From Chthoniobacter flavus (GTDB taxonomy: Bacteria; Verrucomicrobiota; Verrucomicrobiia; Chthoniobacterales; DYNR01), in assembly GCA_020720945.1 (NCBI GenBank), contig DYNR01000044.1:7646-12956 (forward strand): a stretch of 5,311 nt of DNA. The letters run 5' to 3'. A program made the position numbers and the translations under genes. Below, in pieces: positions 1 through 5,122 of the stretch (positions are counted from its first letter, which is position 1; every line of letters starts with the position of its first letter). The notes below the pieces were generated by a model. It searched no databases. It saw nothing but the letters and a program-made list of their open reading frames with translations, and was not told the origin of the DNA.

Positions 1-84
1 GCGACAACCACGAGCATCGATGAGCACCGACACTTGCGCGAGCTTTCCTTCACCGCCGGGATCGTTTCCGGCGAATTTTTTTGA
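1..84 (+). CDS. 3' end of an upstream gene, function unknown (partial)
   Basis: The reading frame that starts at base 1 is open for 27 codons and ends at a TGA at 82-84. The last residues read roughly HLRELSFTAGIVSGEFF, a plausible protein C-terminus with alternating hydrophobic residues. Its codons resemble those of the following genes. The start lies outside the window, so length and domains cannot be judged. The stop is 20 bases before the next ATG, which fits the same operon. From its place it could be a head-tail connector or tail protein, but nothing visible decides this. Confidence 0.6.
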   Translation, partial: ATTTSIDEHRHLRELSFTAGIVSGEFF

Positions 85-104
85 CACCGCAACACTAGCA
101 GATT

Positions 105-464
105 ATGGCAACCATCGTAAAAAACACTACCAAAGCAAACTCCGTCGCATTCGGAGTCGCGACAAAAATCTCCTCGCTAATCCTCGAGTCCTGCGACCAT
201 GGCAAGACTACCGGCAAAACGACACTCCCCGACGAAGACGGAGCGATTGTCGCCGTTGGTTTTTTTGGACAGACCGAGTCCTGCGCGGCGTCAGGCGCGT
301 GCAACGGGACTTTCGCGGGCACCCTCGGAGGGGTTCTCGCTTTTGCGGCCGGCGCGCTGACCGGCGATTTTTACCTCGAAGAACTTTCCGAGAAACAGGC
401 GCAAGGGGAGTTCAAAAAATTCTCACTTTCCGCAACGCGCTATCCAGATACAGAGACAGATTAG
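105..464 (+). CDS. Small 119-residue phage protein, possibly structural, function unknown
   Basis: This is a complete 119-residue frame with a balanced composition: Thr-, Ala- and Gly-rich, with three cysteines near residues 30, 59 and 65. The middle (about residues 66-85) is Gly/Ala-rich and hydrophobic without being a convincing membrane helix. The C-terminal third, around DFYLEELSEK and FKKFSLSATRY, looks like two amphipathic beta strands, as in many small phage tail or capsid proteins; that is inference only. No good Shine-Dalgarno precedes the ATG at 105, so translation may depend on the gene ending at 84. A longer frame from base 20 overlaps it, but that product is very Arg-rich and reads as a shadow. 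The gene lies upstream of a chaperone/tape-measure block, where a tail tube or tail completion protein would be expected. It is not recognised as either, and it is short for a tail tube. Confidence 0.75.
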   Translation: MATIVKNTTKANSVAFGVATKISSLILESCDHGKTTGKTTLPDEDGAIVAVGFFGQTESCAASGACNGTFAGTLGGVLAFAAGALTGDFYLEELSEKQAQGEFKKFSLSATRYPDTETD

Positions 465-504
465 CAACCCCCCGGAAACAAAAAAACAAGAAAAAAAACA
501 AAAC
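465..504 (+). promoter_or_regulatory. A-rich untranslated leader before the gene at 505
   Basis: The 40 bases between the TAG at 462-464 and the ATG at 505 contain a C-run and then about 25 bases that are almost all A (480-503), interrupted by single C and G bases. No Shine-Dalgarno of the GGAGG type is present; the nearest purine stretch is an AAGA at 488-491. A-rich unstructured leaders are known to help SD-poor initiation in bacteria through ribosomal protein S1. That role here is inferred. No promoter hexamers or terminator hairpin were seen in this gap. Confidence 0.35.
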
Positions 505-963
505 ATGAACGAACCAAAAGAACCCGAAAAATCAAAGACTTACATGACACGCTCCTTCAAATTCTCCGCTTTTGCGCGCGTAATGGGAGCGAGTCTCACA
601 GAGTATATCCACATCGTGGACAACGAAAACCGGCAGTCCCAAGAACACTATTACGCGCTCTCGGACTCGCTCAGCGAGAGCACGGTCACGACACCACAAC
701 TCGCGCGGATGTGGGCCGAGGTGGCGGGCAGTGGCGGGCATATCGTTGAGGCAATCAACGAGATCGGAGACAAGCTCACGGACGAGGAGTGGGCCAGGCT
801 TGCCGCATGGCTGATCACCCGCTACGAGTCGCAAATGCGTGAGCAGAGCACGGACATAGCAACTGCACCCGCTTACACTCGCAGGCATGTTCCCGGCCGC
901 GGCGCAATCATTTATCGCGACGGAGTACAAGCCGACGAAATCGCAAAATTGCTCGCAGTATGA
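505..963 (+). CDS. 152-residue phage protein, function unknown
   Basis: A complete frame from ATG 505 to a TGA at 961-963, which overlaps the next start codon in ATGA. The first 13 residues are highly charged (Lys/Glu/Pro). A second in-frame ATG at 544 (MTRSFKFSAF) could be the true start, since neither ATG has a clear Shine-Dalgarno. The body looks mainly helical: a segment around residues 60-115 with LARMWAEVAGSGG, INEIGDKLTDEEW and LAAWLITRYE. It ends with a Arg/Gly-rich turn and a short strand-helix around AIIYRDGVQADEIAKLLAV. No signal peptide, membrane segment or catalytic motif is visible. Its tight coupling to the chaperone-like gene suggests a part in tail assembly, perhaps as a completion protein or tube-associated factor. 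That is context, not homology. A 10-base tandem repeat lies inside it. Confidence 0.8.
   Translation: MNEPKEPEKSKTYMTRSFKFSAFARVMGASLTEYIHIVDNENRQSQEHYYALSDSLSESTVTTPQLARMWAEVAGSGGHIVEAINEIGDKLTDEEWARLAAWLITRYESQMREQSTDIATAPAYTRRHVPGRGAIIYRDGVQADEIAKLLAV
721..740 (+). repeat. Perfect 10-base tandem duplication inside a CDS
   Basis: GTGGCGGGCA occurs twice in direct succession. It encodes part of the VAGSGGH stretch of the 152-residue protein. Because the unit is not a multiple of three, gain or loss of one copy would shift the frame. Confidence 0.9.
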
Positions 964-1448
964 CCACCAAAACCATGACAAAAGAAACCATGCAAGATAC
1001 AGTGCAAGATCCAGTGCAAGCGGCACTTACGATGTTTGACGACGACTCCGCGGCCCACCGCGAAGCCTCCTCCCGCTCCTTCCTCTCAGTCCCCCTCGAG
1101 TATCGCGGGGAGAAGCTGCTACCGATTTCGGCGGGCAGTTGGGAGCTGTTGCGCATCGCAAAAAATAAGCTTTGCATGGAGGGTTCCGTCGAGCAAGTCC
1201 GGCGAGATGTTGCGGCATTTATCCTGCTACACAAGTCCGACACGCGGCTGGCTTCCCGCCGGTTGCTGCTCGCCGATCCCCTCGCGTTTGCGGAGCGGTG
1301 TTATGATTGGAGCGACATCGAGACGGACGCTGATCTTGTTTCCGTGGCCCCAGCCATCACCGCACTCATTACGCAGTACATCGACACCTCCACCCAATCC
1401 ATTTCGCCGGGGGAGCGGGACGGCGGGAGTGGGAACCCGCGTGGATAG
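960..1448 (+). CDS. Tail assembly chaperone-like protein, short form (gpG-like)
   Basis: The zero-frame product has 162 residues, from ATG 960 (in ATGA with the preceding stop) to a TAG at 1446-1448. Residues 1-30 are a polar, Thr/Gln/Asp-rich leader with three in-frame ATGs (960, 975, 990), so the start is not certain; 960 is preferred for its coupling. The core, about residues 36-140, has alternating strands and helices: SVPLEYRGEKLLPIS, then SWELLRIAKNKLC, DVAAFILLHKSD and LADPLAFAERCYDW. The last dozen residues (GERDGGSGNPRG) are low-complexity, as expected where a zero frame simply runs past a slip site. In lambda-like phages the short chaperone gpG coats the tape measure protein and helps tail tube polymerisation. 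The assignment rests on gene position just upstream of the tape measure region, size, helical content and the overlapping -1-frame extension, not on a recognised sequence match. Confidence 0.7.
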   Translation: MTTKTMTKETMQDTVQDPVQAALTMFDDDSAAHREASSRSFLSVPLEYRGEKLLPISAGSWELLRIAKNKLCMEGSVEQVRRDVAAFILLHKSDTRLASRRLLLADPLAFAERCYDWSDIETDADLVSVAPAITALITQYIDTSTQSISPGERDGGSGNPRG

Positions 1449-1603
1449 TTTCCTACGTTGCATCCCTCATCCGCGAAACAGGATGGAGCCTCGAAACCAT
1501 TTTGTGGGAGCTTCCGCTCGCGCAGGGGATGCAGCTCCTCGATGTTTTTTCCGTCCGCGCGGGCGCAAAAATCCGTTGGGCAAACCGCATTTTTAAGCAA
1601 TGA
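960..1603 (+). CDS. Tail assembly chaperone-like protein, long form by -1 frameshift (gpGT-like)
   Basis: The frame one base back from the chaperone gene is open from 1334 to the TGA at 1601-1603. After about 1430 it encodes strongly protein-like sequence: WIVSYVASLIRETGW, then ETILWELPLAQGMQLLD, then GAKIRWANRIFKQ. It has no good start of its own, since its first ATG is at 1529, inside the helical part. Its stop overlaps the ATG at 1600, a coupling that makes sense only if this frame is translated. If the ribosome slips at the G-run 1409-1413, the product joins 960-1412 to 1412-1603 and has 214 residues, the last 63 of them new. In lambda, gpGT arises the same way, and its T domain recruits tail tube subunits to the gpG-coated tape measure. 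A one-base deletion or sequencing error in the G-run would look identical, so the frameshift being programmed is inference. Confidence 0.75.
993..1020 (+). repeat. 12-base tandem repeat in the N-terminal leader of the chaperone-like gene
   Basis: CAAGATACAGTG (993-1004) is followed by CAAGATCCAGTG (1005-1016), one mismatch apart, and then by CAAG. It encodes QDTV-QDPV-Q. The unit is in frame, so copy changes would only lengthen or shorten the polar leader. Confidence 0.75.
1409..1440 (+). promoter_or_regulatory. Candidate -1 ribosomal frameshift site and downstream hairpin
   Basis: Five G bases (1409-1413) lie in the zero frame as CCG GGG GAG. A glycyl-tRNA on GGG 1410-1412 can re-pair perfectly on GGG 1409-1411. 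The neighbouring codon would not re-pair well, so this is not a classic X XXY YYZ heptamer. About 9 bases downstream, GCGGG (1423-1427) pairs with CCCGC (1436-1440) around an 8-base loop. GCGGG at 1415-1419 can pair with the same CCCGC as an alternative. The open-frame limits require the slip to fall between 1334 and 1448; the precise site is inferred. Confidence 0.5.
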
Positions 1604-2445
1604 GAGTCCGCGCAAAAGTCGATGAAAAACAGCTACTTGCGAAGATGAAACAATACGGTAAGATATGCGGGAAAACCGTCGCGCAGACCTTGCGAAACCA
1701 CTCCCGCCTGCTCGCTTTGGAACTAATGAAGTTGACCGCCCCCCCCCAGCTTGGGGGAGCGGGAGCGGCGGCAGCAAAAGCAAAAGCGACCACGGCCGTA
1801 TGGCGCGACGTTGGTTACACGATGCTCGGCCTCAACTCGGTTTGGAACGCGCGTTGGGAGGCCTTCCAAAATAAAAAACGGAAAAGCGAGAGGCGGTTTT
1901 ACACAAAAAAAGGTCGGATCTGGCTCACCGATTCCTTCCGTTTTGTCGGTTCGGCGGCGGCTGCAATCGCACACCATGAGGCCGAGAGGCAGCGCGGTCC
2001 CGGCAAATACAAACCACCACAACGACGATCACCATACGATGGCCGTTGGAAAGCGATGCACATGGTAGTGATGCAAAAATCCGTTCTCGCCGCCGCTCGC
2101 AAAAAAATCGCGGAGAAGATCGGCTACGCAAAATCTGGTTGGGCAGATGCCGCGCAAGCCTGTCGCGCGGATACGAAAGCGGCCGCGAAACTCTCAGGGA
2201 TACCCGCGTGGGTTCGGAGGAACATGGGCAAGGCGGGAGGCACAGCACACGACATGACGGAGGGCTGGTGGAATGCGGCTGGCAATCCCCGTGTGCGTCT
2301 CAGCAGTGGAGTGAAACACATGGATAAAATGCTTTCGCGCAACCAGATACGCGGGCGCGTAGATTTCGTACGATACAAGTACATCAAGTTCTTGCAGGCG
2401 GCGATCCGTGCAGATATCAAAAACCAGAAGAGGGGGAAGGGTTGA
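1600..2445 (+). CDS. Basic 281-residue phage morphogenesis protein, gp10-like N-terminus (tentative)
   Basis: A complete 281-residue frame starts at ATG 1600, overlapping the stop of the frameshifted chaperone, and ends at a TGA 4 bases before the tape measure gene. It is strikingly rich in Lys and Arg and probably very basic. Residues 5-53 form a helix-rich segment ending in LTAPPQLGG, which resembles the start of HK97 gp10-type morphogenesis or tail-completion proteins, where a helix precedes an AxxPxxTG-like turn. An Ala/Lys stretch follows (54-63). A basic, aromatic segment spans about 85-140, with HHEAERQRGPGKYKPP near its end. After it comes KIGYAKSGWADAAQAC (163-178) and GIPAWVRRNMG (190-200). 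The basic charge and position suggest contact with DNA, or with acidic tail proteins at the head-tail joint or tail terminus. A C9/G5 hairpin lies inside the gene at 1739-1757. The family call is weak; the gene itself is secure. Confidence 0.85.
   Translation: MRVRAKVDEKQLLAKMKQYGKICGKTVAQTLRNHSRLLALELMKLTAPPQLGGAGAAAAKAKATTAVWRDVGYTMLGLNSVWNARWEAFQNKKRKSERRFYTKKGRIWLTDSFRFVGSAAAAIAHHEAERQRGPGKYKPPQRRSPYDGRWKAMHMVVMQKSVLAAARKKIAEKIGYAKSGWADAAQACRADTKAAAKLSGIPAWVRRNMGKAGGTAHDMTEGWWNAAGNPRVRLSSGVKHMDKMLSRNQIRGRVDFVRYKYIKFLQAAIRADIKNQKRGKG
1739..1757 (+). repeat. C9 homopolymer followed by a matching G5 arm (hairpin in a CDS)
   Basis: Nine consecutive C bases (1739-1747) are followed by AGCTT and five G bases (1753-1757). 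CCCCCA (1743-1748) can pair with TGGGGG (1752-1757) around a 3-base loop. The stretch encodes TAPPQLGG of the 281-residue protein. A homopolymer of this length is prone to slippage, which would shift the frame early in the gene. Confidence 0.8.
2431..2441 (+). promoter_or_regulatory. Ribosome binding site that sets the tape measure start at 2450
   Basis: AGGGGGAAGGG ends 8 bases before ATG 2450, the best Shine-Dalgarno-like purine tract in the window. The in-frame ATG at 2408 has no such tract and would add 14 residues overlapping the previous gene, so 2450 is preferred. Confidence 0.7.
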
Positions 2446-2449
2446 AAAT

Positions 2450-4516
2450 ATGGCAGATGTAAATGTGACTTTTGGAGCGAAGGACGAAGGGTTAGCCGCG
2501 GAGTTCGGGAAGGTAGGCAAACAGGCCTCGGCACTCGGGGGCCTGATCGGCAAGGTCTTCCTCCCACTCGCAGTCCTTGCAGGAGGCTTTTTTGCGGCCA
2601 AGGGGGCGGCGGAGGCGTTCGCTTCCGTGGTTGCAAAGGGCGGCAAGCTCAGCGATTTGGCTGCGGCGTTTCAGGGGCTACCAATCGATAAACTCGTGAT
2701 CCTCCAGCGTGCATTTGCGAACGCTGGAATGTCGGCGGATGACGCGGCACCCATGTTCGGGAAGCTCGCAAAAAACATTCTCGAGCTGTCGGCTGATGCG
2801 GGAGAGGTTGCATGGTTCGAGCAATTTGGGGTGTCGTTGGAGAAGCTCAAAAACCAGACTCCAGACGAACAGTTTCGAGCTCTGGCAGAGGTATTTTCCC
2901 AGTTGCCGGATGAGGCCGCAAAGAACGATCTAGCAATCCGGATGTTCGGAAAAAGCTTTGTCGACGTCAAACCGCTCCTCGCAAATTTTACGCAAGAGTA
3001 TCAGGAGGCGAAAGAGCAACTCGGTTCAGCACCAGAGCTTTACGCAAAAAACGCGAAACATCTCGACACCATCGGAGACTCTTTCGCGGGGATTGGCGAG
3101 AAGGGAGAGGAGTTTCTTTTAGGGCTCACTGACGGGATTCTCCCCTCGCTGGCAGACCTTGCGGAAAAGATTGCGCGGCTGGATTTTGCGGGGCTCGGCA
3201 AGGGGATCAGCGATGCCGTCGCTGAGTTTTGGAGTGGGGTTACATCTGCCGAAAATTTTGGGAGGGCGGTGGACGGTCTGTCTGTTGCGTTCGACCGAGT
3301 TGCGGGAGGGGATGTGGTCGGGGGTTTAGCTTTAGCTTTCGCTTCCGCGCAGCTCGCACTCTTTCAGGTGATCAATGATTCTTACGCTTTTTTCTCAGCT
3401 ACGGTCACGACCGCGGCGGAGTTTTTGCGTTCGGTTTTTTCGCCGGAGGGAGCGACGGTGCATTTTTTGAGGTCGGTAATCCAAGGGATCGGAGCGTTGA
3501 TGGAGAGCGTTTTTGCCGGGGCGGTCGGGAGCGTCCTGCAATCGCTCTCGGCCTCTGGGGGGATTCTCGGTAAGGTGTTTTCCGCACAGTTTCGGGAGTT
3601 CGGCGAGGCCGCGACGTATCAGAGCGAGACGGCGGCGAAGCGCGCGGAAATGCTAATCGGAGGGCTTGGTGTTGCGGGGGAGCTAGCAGGAGAGCAGATC
3701 GGGGAGAGTCTTGTTGATAGTGCGGAGGCTTTCGCTCTCGCGTTGGAAAACGGTGCAAACAAAGAGCTTATCCAGACGGACAAACTCGCGGGGTCTATCG
3801 CGGCGCAACTCGCTGAGGCGGCCGAAAAGGCGAAAGACCTCGGGGAGGTTGCACCGGAGCAATCGGACGGAGGAGACAAAGACGGCAAAGGCAAAGGCAA
3901 AGACAAAGACGGCAAAGGCAAAGGCAAAGACAAAGACAAAGGCGGCGGCGGCGGAGGAGGCGGCGGCGGTATTAGCGGAGGCGCAGGGGCCCCGCAGTGG
4001 CAACCATCGGCGGCGGTCTCGCAGGCGCAGAGGCGCGGGGAGTGGCTAGCAAACCAAGGTAGTCTGCCGCGCGAGATTCAGCGCGCGGAGAAGTCCGGCA
4101 ATTTCGGCCTCGCGGACACTCTGCAAAAACAATACCAGTCCGTTGTCGACCAGAGTATGCGCGGTGCGGCCCAGTCAGATTTACAACGCGAGTGGGGGAT
4201 CGAGGGGGGGAATATCGCGGGCAGGGAAGACCTCGCACGCAAGACGCTAGAGACGGAAGGTCGGCTAATCCCCTCGACAGAAGAAATTGCGCAACGTCTC
4301 GGGGAACTCAACGAAGACATTGCGACCCGTGTCGGCCAAGGGGGGGAACCCGATGGGACTCCAGCCGAGGCAGCAGGAGGGGGAGAGGGCAAAGGCGGCA
4401 AACAGGGGGAGGGCGGCAAAGACGCAGCGAAGGGCGGGCTGGAGGGGGTGATGGCAAAAATTCAAGCGGTGGTAGAAAAAATCGAGGCGAAACTCCCGGT
4501 GGCGGTACTGGGCTAA
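2450..4516 (+). CDS. Phage tail tape measure protein
   Basis: The product has 688 residues. In other phages the tape measure protein fills the tail lumen, fixes tail length and is ejected ahead of the DNA. Residues 1-29 are a short polar start. Residues 30-50 are hydrophobic (GLIGKVFLPLAVLAGGFF). Residues 151-180 carry the typical motif QLPDEAAKNDLAIRMFGKS followed by VKPLLANF, close to the 'FGKSG..L.PLL' pattern of this family. Hydrophobic stretches recur at about 288-318 and 343-378, as expected for segments that may enter the host membrane. Residues 476-507 are a Lys/Asp/Gly repeat ending in ten glycines. A second Gly/Lys-rich linker spans about 628-663, and the protein ends with an amphipathic helix and KLPVAVLG. 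By the family rule of roughly 1.5 angstrom per residue, the tail would be at most about 100 nm, less if the C-terminal part is processed. No peptidase or lysozyme motif was seen. Confidence 0.9.
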   Translation: MADVNVTFGAKDEGLAAEFGKVGKQASALGGLIGKVFLPLAVLAGGFFAAKGAAEAFASVVAKGGKLSDLAAAFQGLPIDKLVILQRAFANAGMSADDAAPMFGKLAKNILELSADAGEVAWFEQFGVSLEKLKNQTPDEQFRALAEVFSQLPDEAAKNDLAIRMFGKSFVDVKPLLANFTQEYQEAKEQLGSAPELYAKNAKHLDTIGDSFAGIGEKGEEFLLGLTDGILPSLADLAEKIARLDFAGLGKGISDAVAEFWSGVTSAENFGRAVDGLSVAFDRVAGGDVVGGLALAFASAQLALFQVINDSYAFFSATVTTAAEFLRSVFSPEGATVHFLRSVIQGIGALMESVFAGAVGSVLQSLSASGGILGKVFSAQFREFGEAATYQSETAAKRAEMLIGGLGVAGELAGEQIGESLVDSAEAFALALENGANKELIQTDKLAGSIAAQLAEAAEKAKDLGEVAPEQSDGGDKDGKGKGKDKDGKGKGKDKDKGGGGGGGGGGISGGAGAPQWQPSAAVSQAQRRGEWLANQGSLPREIQRAEKSGNFGLADTLQKQYQSVVDQSMRGAAQSDLQREWGIEGGNIAGREDLARKTLETEGRLIPSTEEIAQRLGELNEDIATRVGQGGEPDGTPAEAAGGGEGKGGKQGEGGKDAAKGGLEGVMAKIQAVVEKIEAKLPVAVLG
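3875..3970 (+). repeat. 27-base tandem repeat and polyglycine tract in the tape measure gene
   Basis: A 27-base unit coding DKDGKGKGK is perfectly repeated at 3875-3901 and 3902-3928. A partial third copy (DKDK) follows at 3929-3940, then ten glycine codons at 3941-3970. All units are in frame. The product is a charged, disordered linker dividing the hydrophobic body of the protein from its C-terminal region. The identical copies suggest recent expansion by slippage. Confidence 0.95.
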
Positions 4517-4529
4517 CTCTTTGCAAGAT

Positions 4530-4533
4530 AGGA
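4530..4533 (+). promoter_or_regulatory. Short ribosome binding site for the gene at 4538
   Basis: AGGA lies 4 bases before ATG 4538, inside the 21-base gap after the tape measure stop. The spacing is on the short side, but no other candidate is present. Confidence 0.5.
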
Positions 4534-4537
4534 CAAT

Positions 4538-5122
4538 ATGACATACATAGGGACTAATAATTTAGTTTGGATGCCGGGAGAAAAAATCACGGAATACGAC
4601 TCGGGGCTCGTGCGTGTCGAGCGGACTGCTGCGATCCGAAAAACAAACATAGCGGCGGGGCGCGCGGCACTGGCGGGGGGGGCGGCGATGCCGTGCGCGG
4701 TGGGAACAAGAGAAGGAGTGAAAATCGTGAGGATCGATTCGGTGGAGGTGGACGAGGCTTTTGCTCGTTTCCGCGTCCGCGGCACCGGGCGCGGATTGTA
4801 TTCGGAGGGAGGAACGACAAATGGATACCTCAAAGGAGTGCAGGATGTCGTGCTGATTTGGGAAGAGATTTCCGCGCTAAAAATGAGGACTCACCACCGA
4901 CGAGTGGTGCAGACTCCCATCAAGCTCCTATGTGTTCCGCGGAATGCTGCACTGTCCGAAGTTATCGAGATGCGGTCTCAGATCGGGGGGGATCATGATG
5001 AAGTGTACAACTTTTTTTCCGTGGCCGTGGCAACCTTCCGTCGCGAAAATTTTGGGGAATTTGATGAGGTCACGATGACTTACTCGGTCAGTCTCGTGCA
5101 AGAAACGAAAGTGGTAGGATGA
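4538..5122 (+). CDS. 194-residue protein downstream of the tape measure gene, likely distal tail component
   Basis: A complete frame of 194 residues that ends at a TGA overlapping the next start codon (ATGA at 5119). The sequence looks mostly beta: YDSGLVRVERTAAIR, KIVRIDSVEVDEAFARFRV, GVQDVVLIWEEI, and a C-terminal run VTMTYSVSLVQETKVV. A Gly/Ala-rich turn (about residues 39-50) and a Gly-rich loop (about 82-97) interrupt it. No signal peptide or membrane segment is present. Genes just after the tape measure gene usually encode the distal tail protein or other tail-tip parts that join the tube to the adsorption apparatus. A mainly beta protein of this size fits, but no family was recognised, so the role is positional inference. 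The coding call is secure: tight spacing, a Shine-Dalgarno, and normal composition against the Arg/Gly-rich overlapping frame at 4567-4998. Confidence 0.85.
   Translation: MTYIGTNNLVWMPGEKITEYDSGLVRVERTAAIRKTNIAAGRAALAGGAAMPCAVGTREGVKIVRIDSVEVDEAFARFRVRGTGRGLYSEGGTTNGYLKGVQDVVLIWEEISALKMRTHHRRVVQTPIKLLCVPRNAALSEVIEMRSQIGGDHDEVYNFFSVAVATFRRENFGEFDEVTMTYSVSLVQETKVVG

Noticed and set aside
81..109. TTGACA at 81-86 with TATGGC 17 bases later, resembling a promoter
   Set aside because: The -35-like hexamer is built from a stop codon context, and the -10 match is only three of six bases and overlaps the start codon at 105.
20..508. A longer + frame overlapping the 119-residue gene
   Set aside because: Its product is extremely Arg-rich with Lys/Asn at the end, the look of an out-of-frame translation of GC-rich DNA. 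The frame at 105 has balanced composition.
666..678. CTCGC-TCA-GCGAG small inverted repeat
   Set aside because: A five-base stem inside a coding region is too short to separate from chance in GC-rich DNA.
1036..1596. Third frame open across the chaperone region
   Set aside because: The product is Pro/Ser/Arg-rich and irregular. The -1 frame ending at 1603, not this one, gives protein-like sequence after 1430.
2408..2449. Upstream in-frame ATG for the tape measure protein
   Set aside because: It lacks a Shine-Dalgarno, overlaps the previous gene and adds a basic, out-of-character N-terminus. ATG 2450 has a strong purine tract at the right distance.
2770..2776. A AAA AAC heptamer in the tape measure gene as a frameshift site
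   Set aside because: The same codon pair context (AAA AAC after a codon ending in A) recurs at about 119 and 3048, so it reflects codon preference, and the alternate frame gives nothing convincing.
3619..4049. Frames on both strands across the repeat, rich in Leu/Pro/Ser, Ala/Phe/Val or Lys/Thr/Ala
   Set aside because: They are periodic shadows of the Lys/Asp/Gly repeat of the tape measure gene, with no independent start signals.
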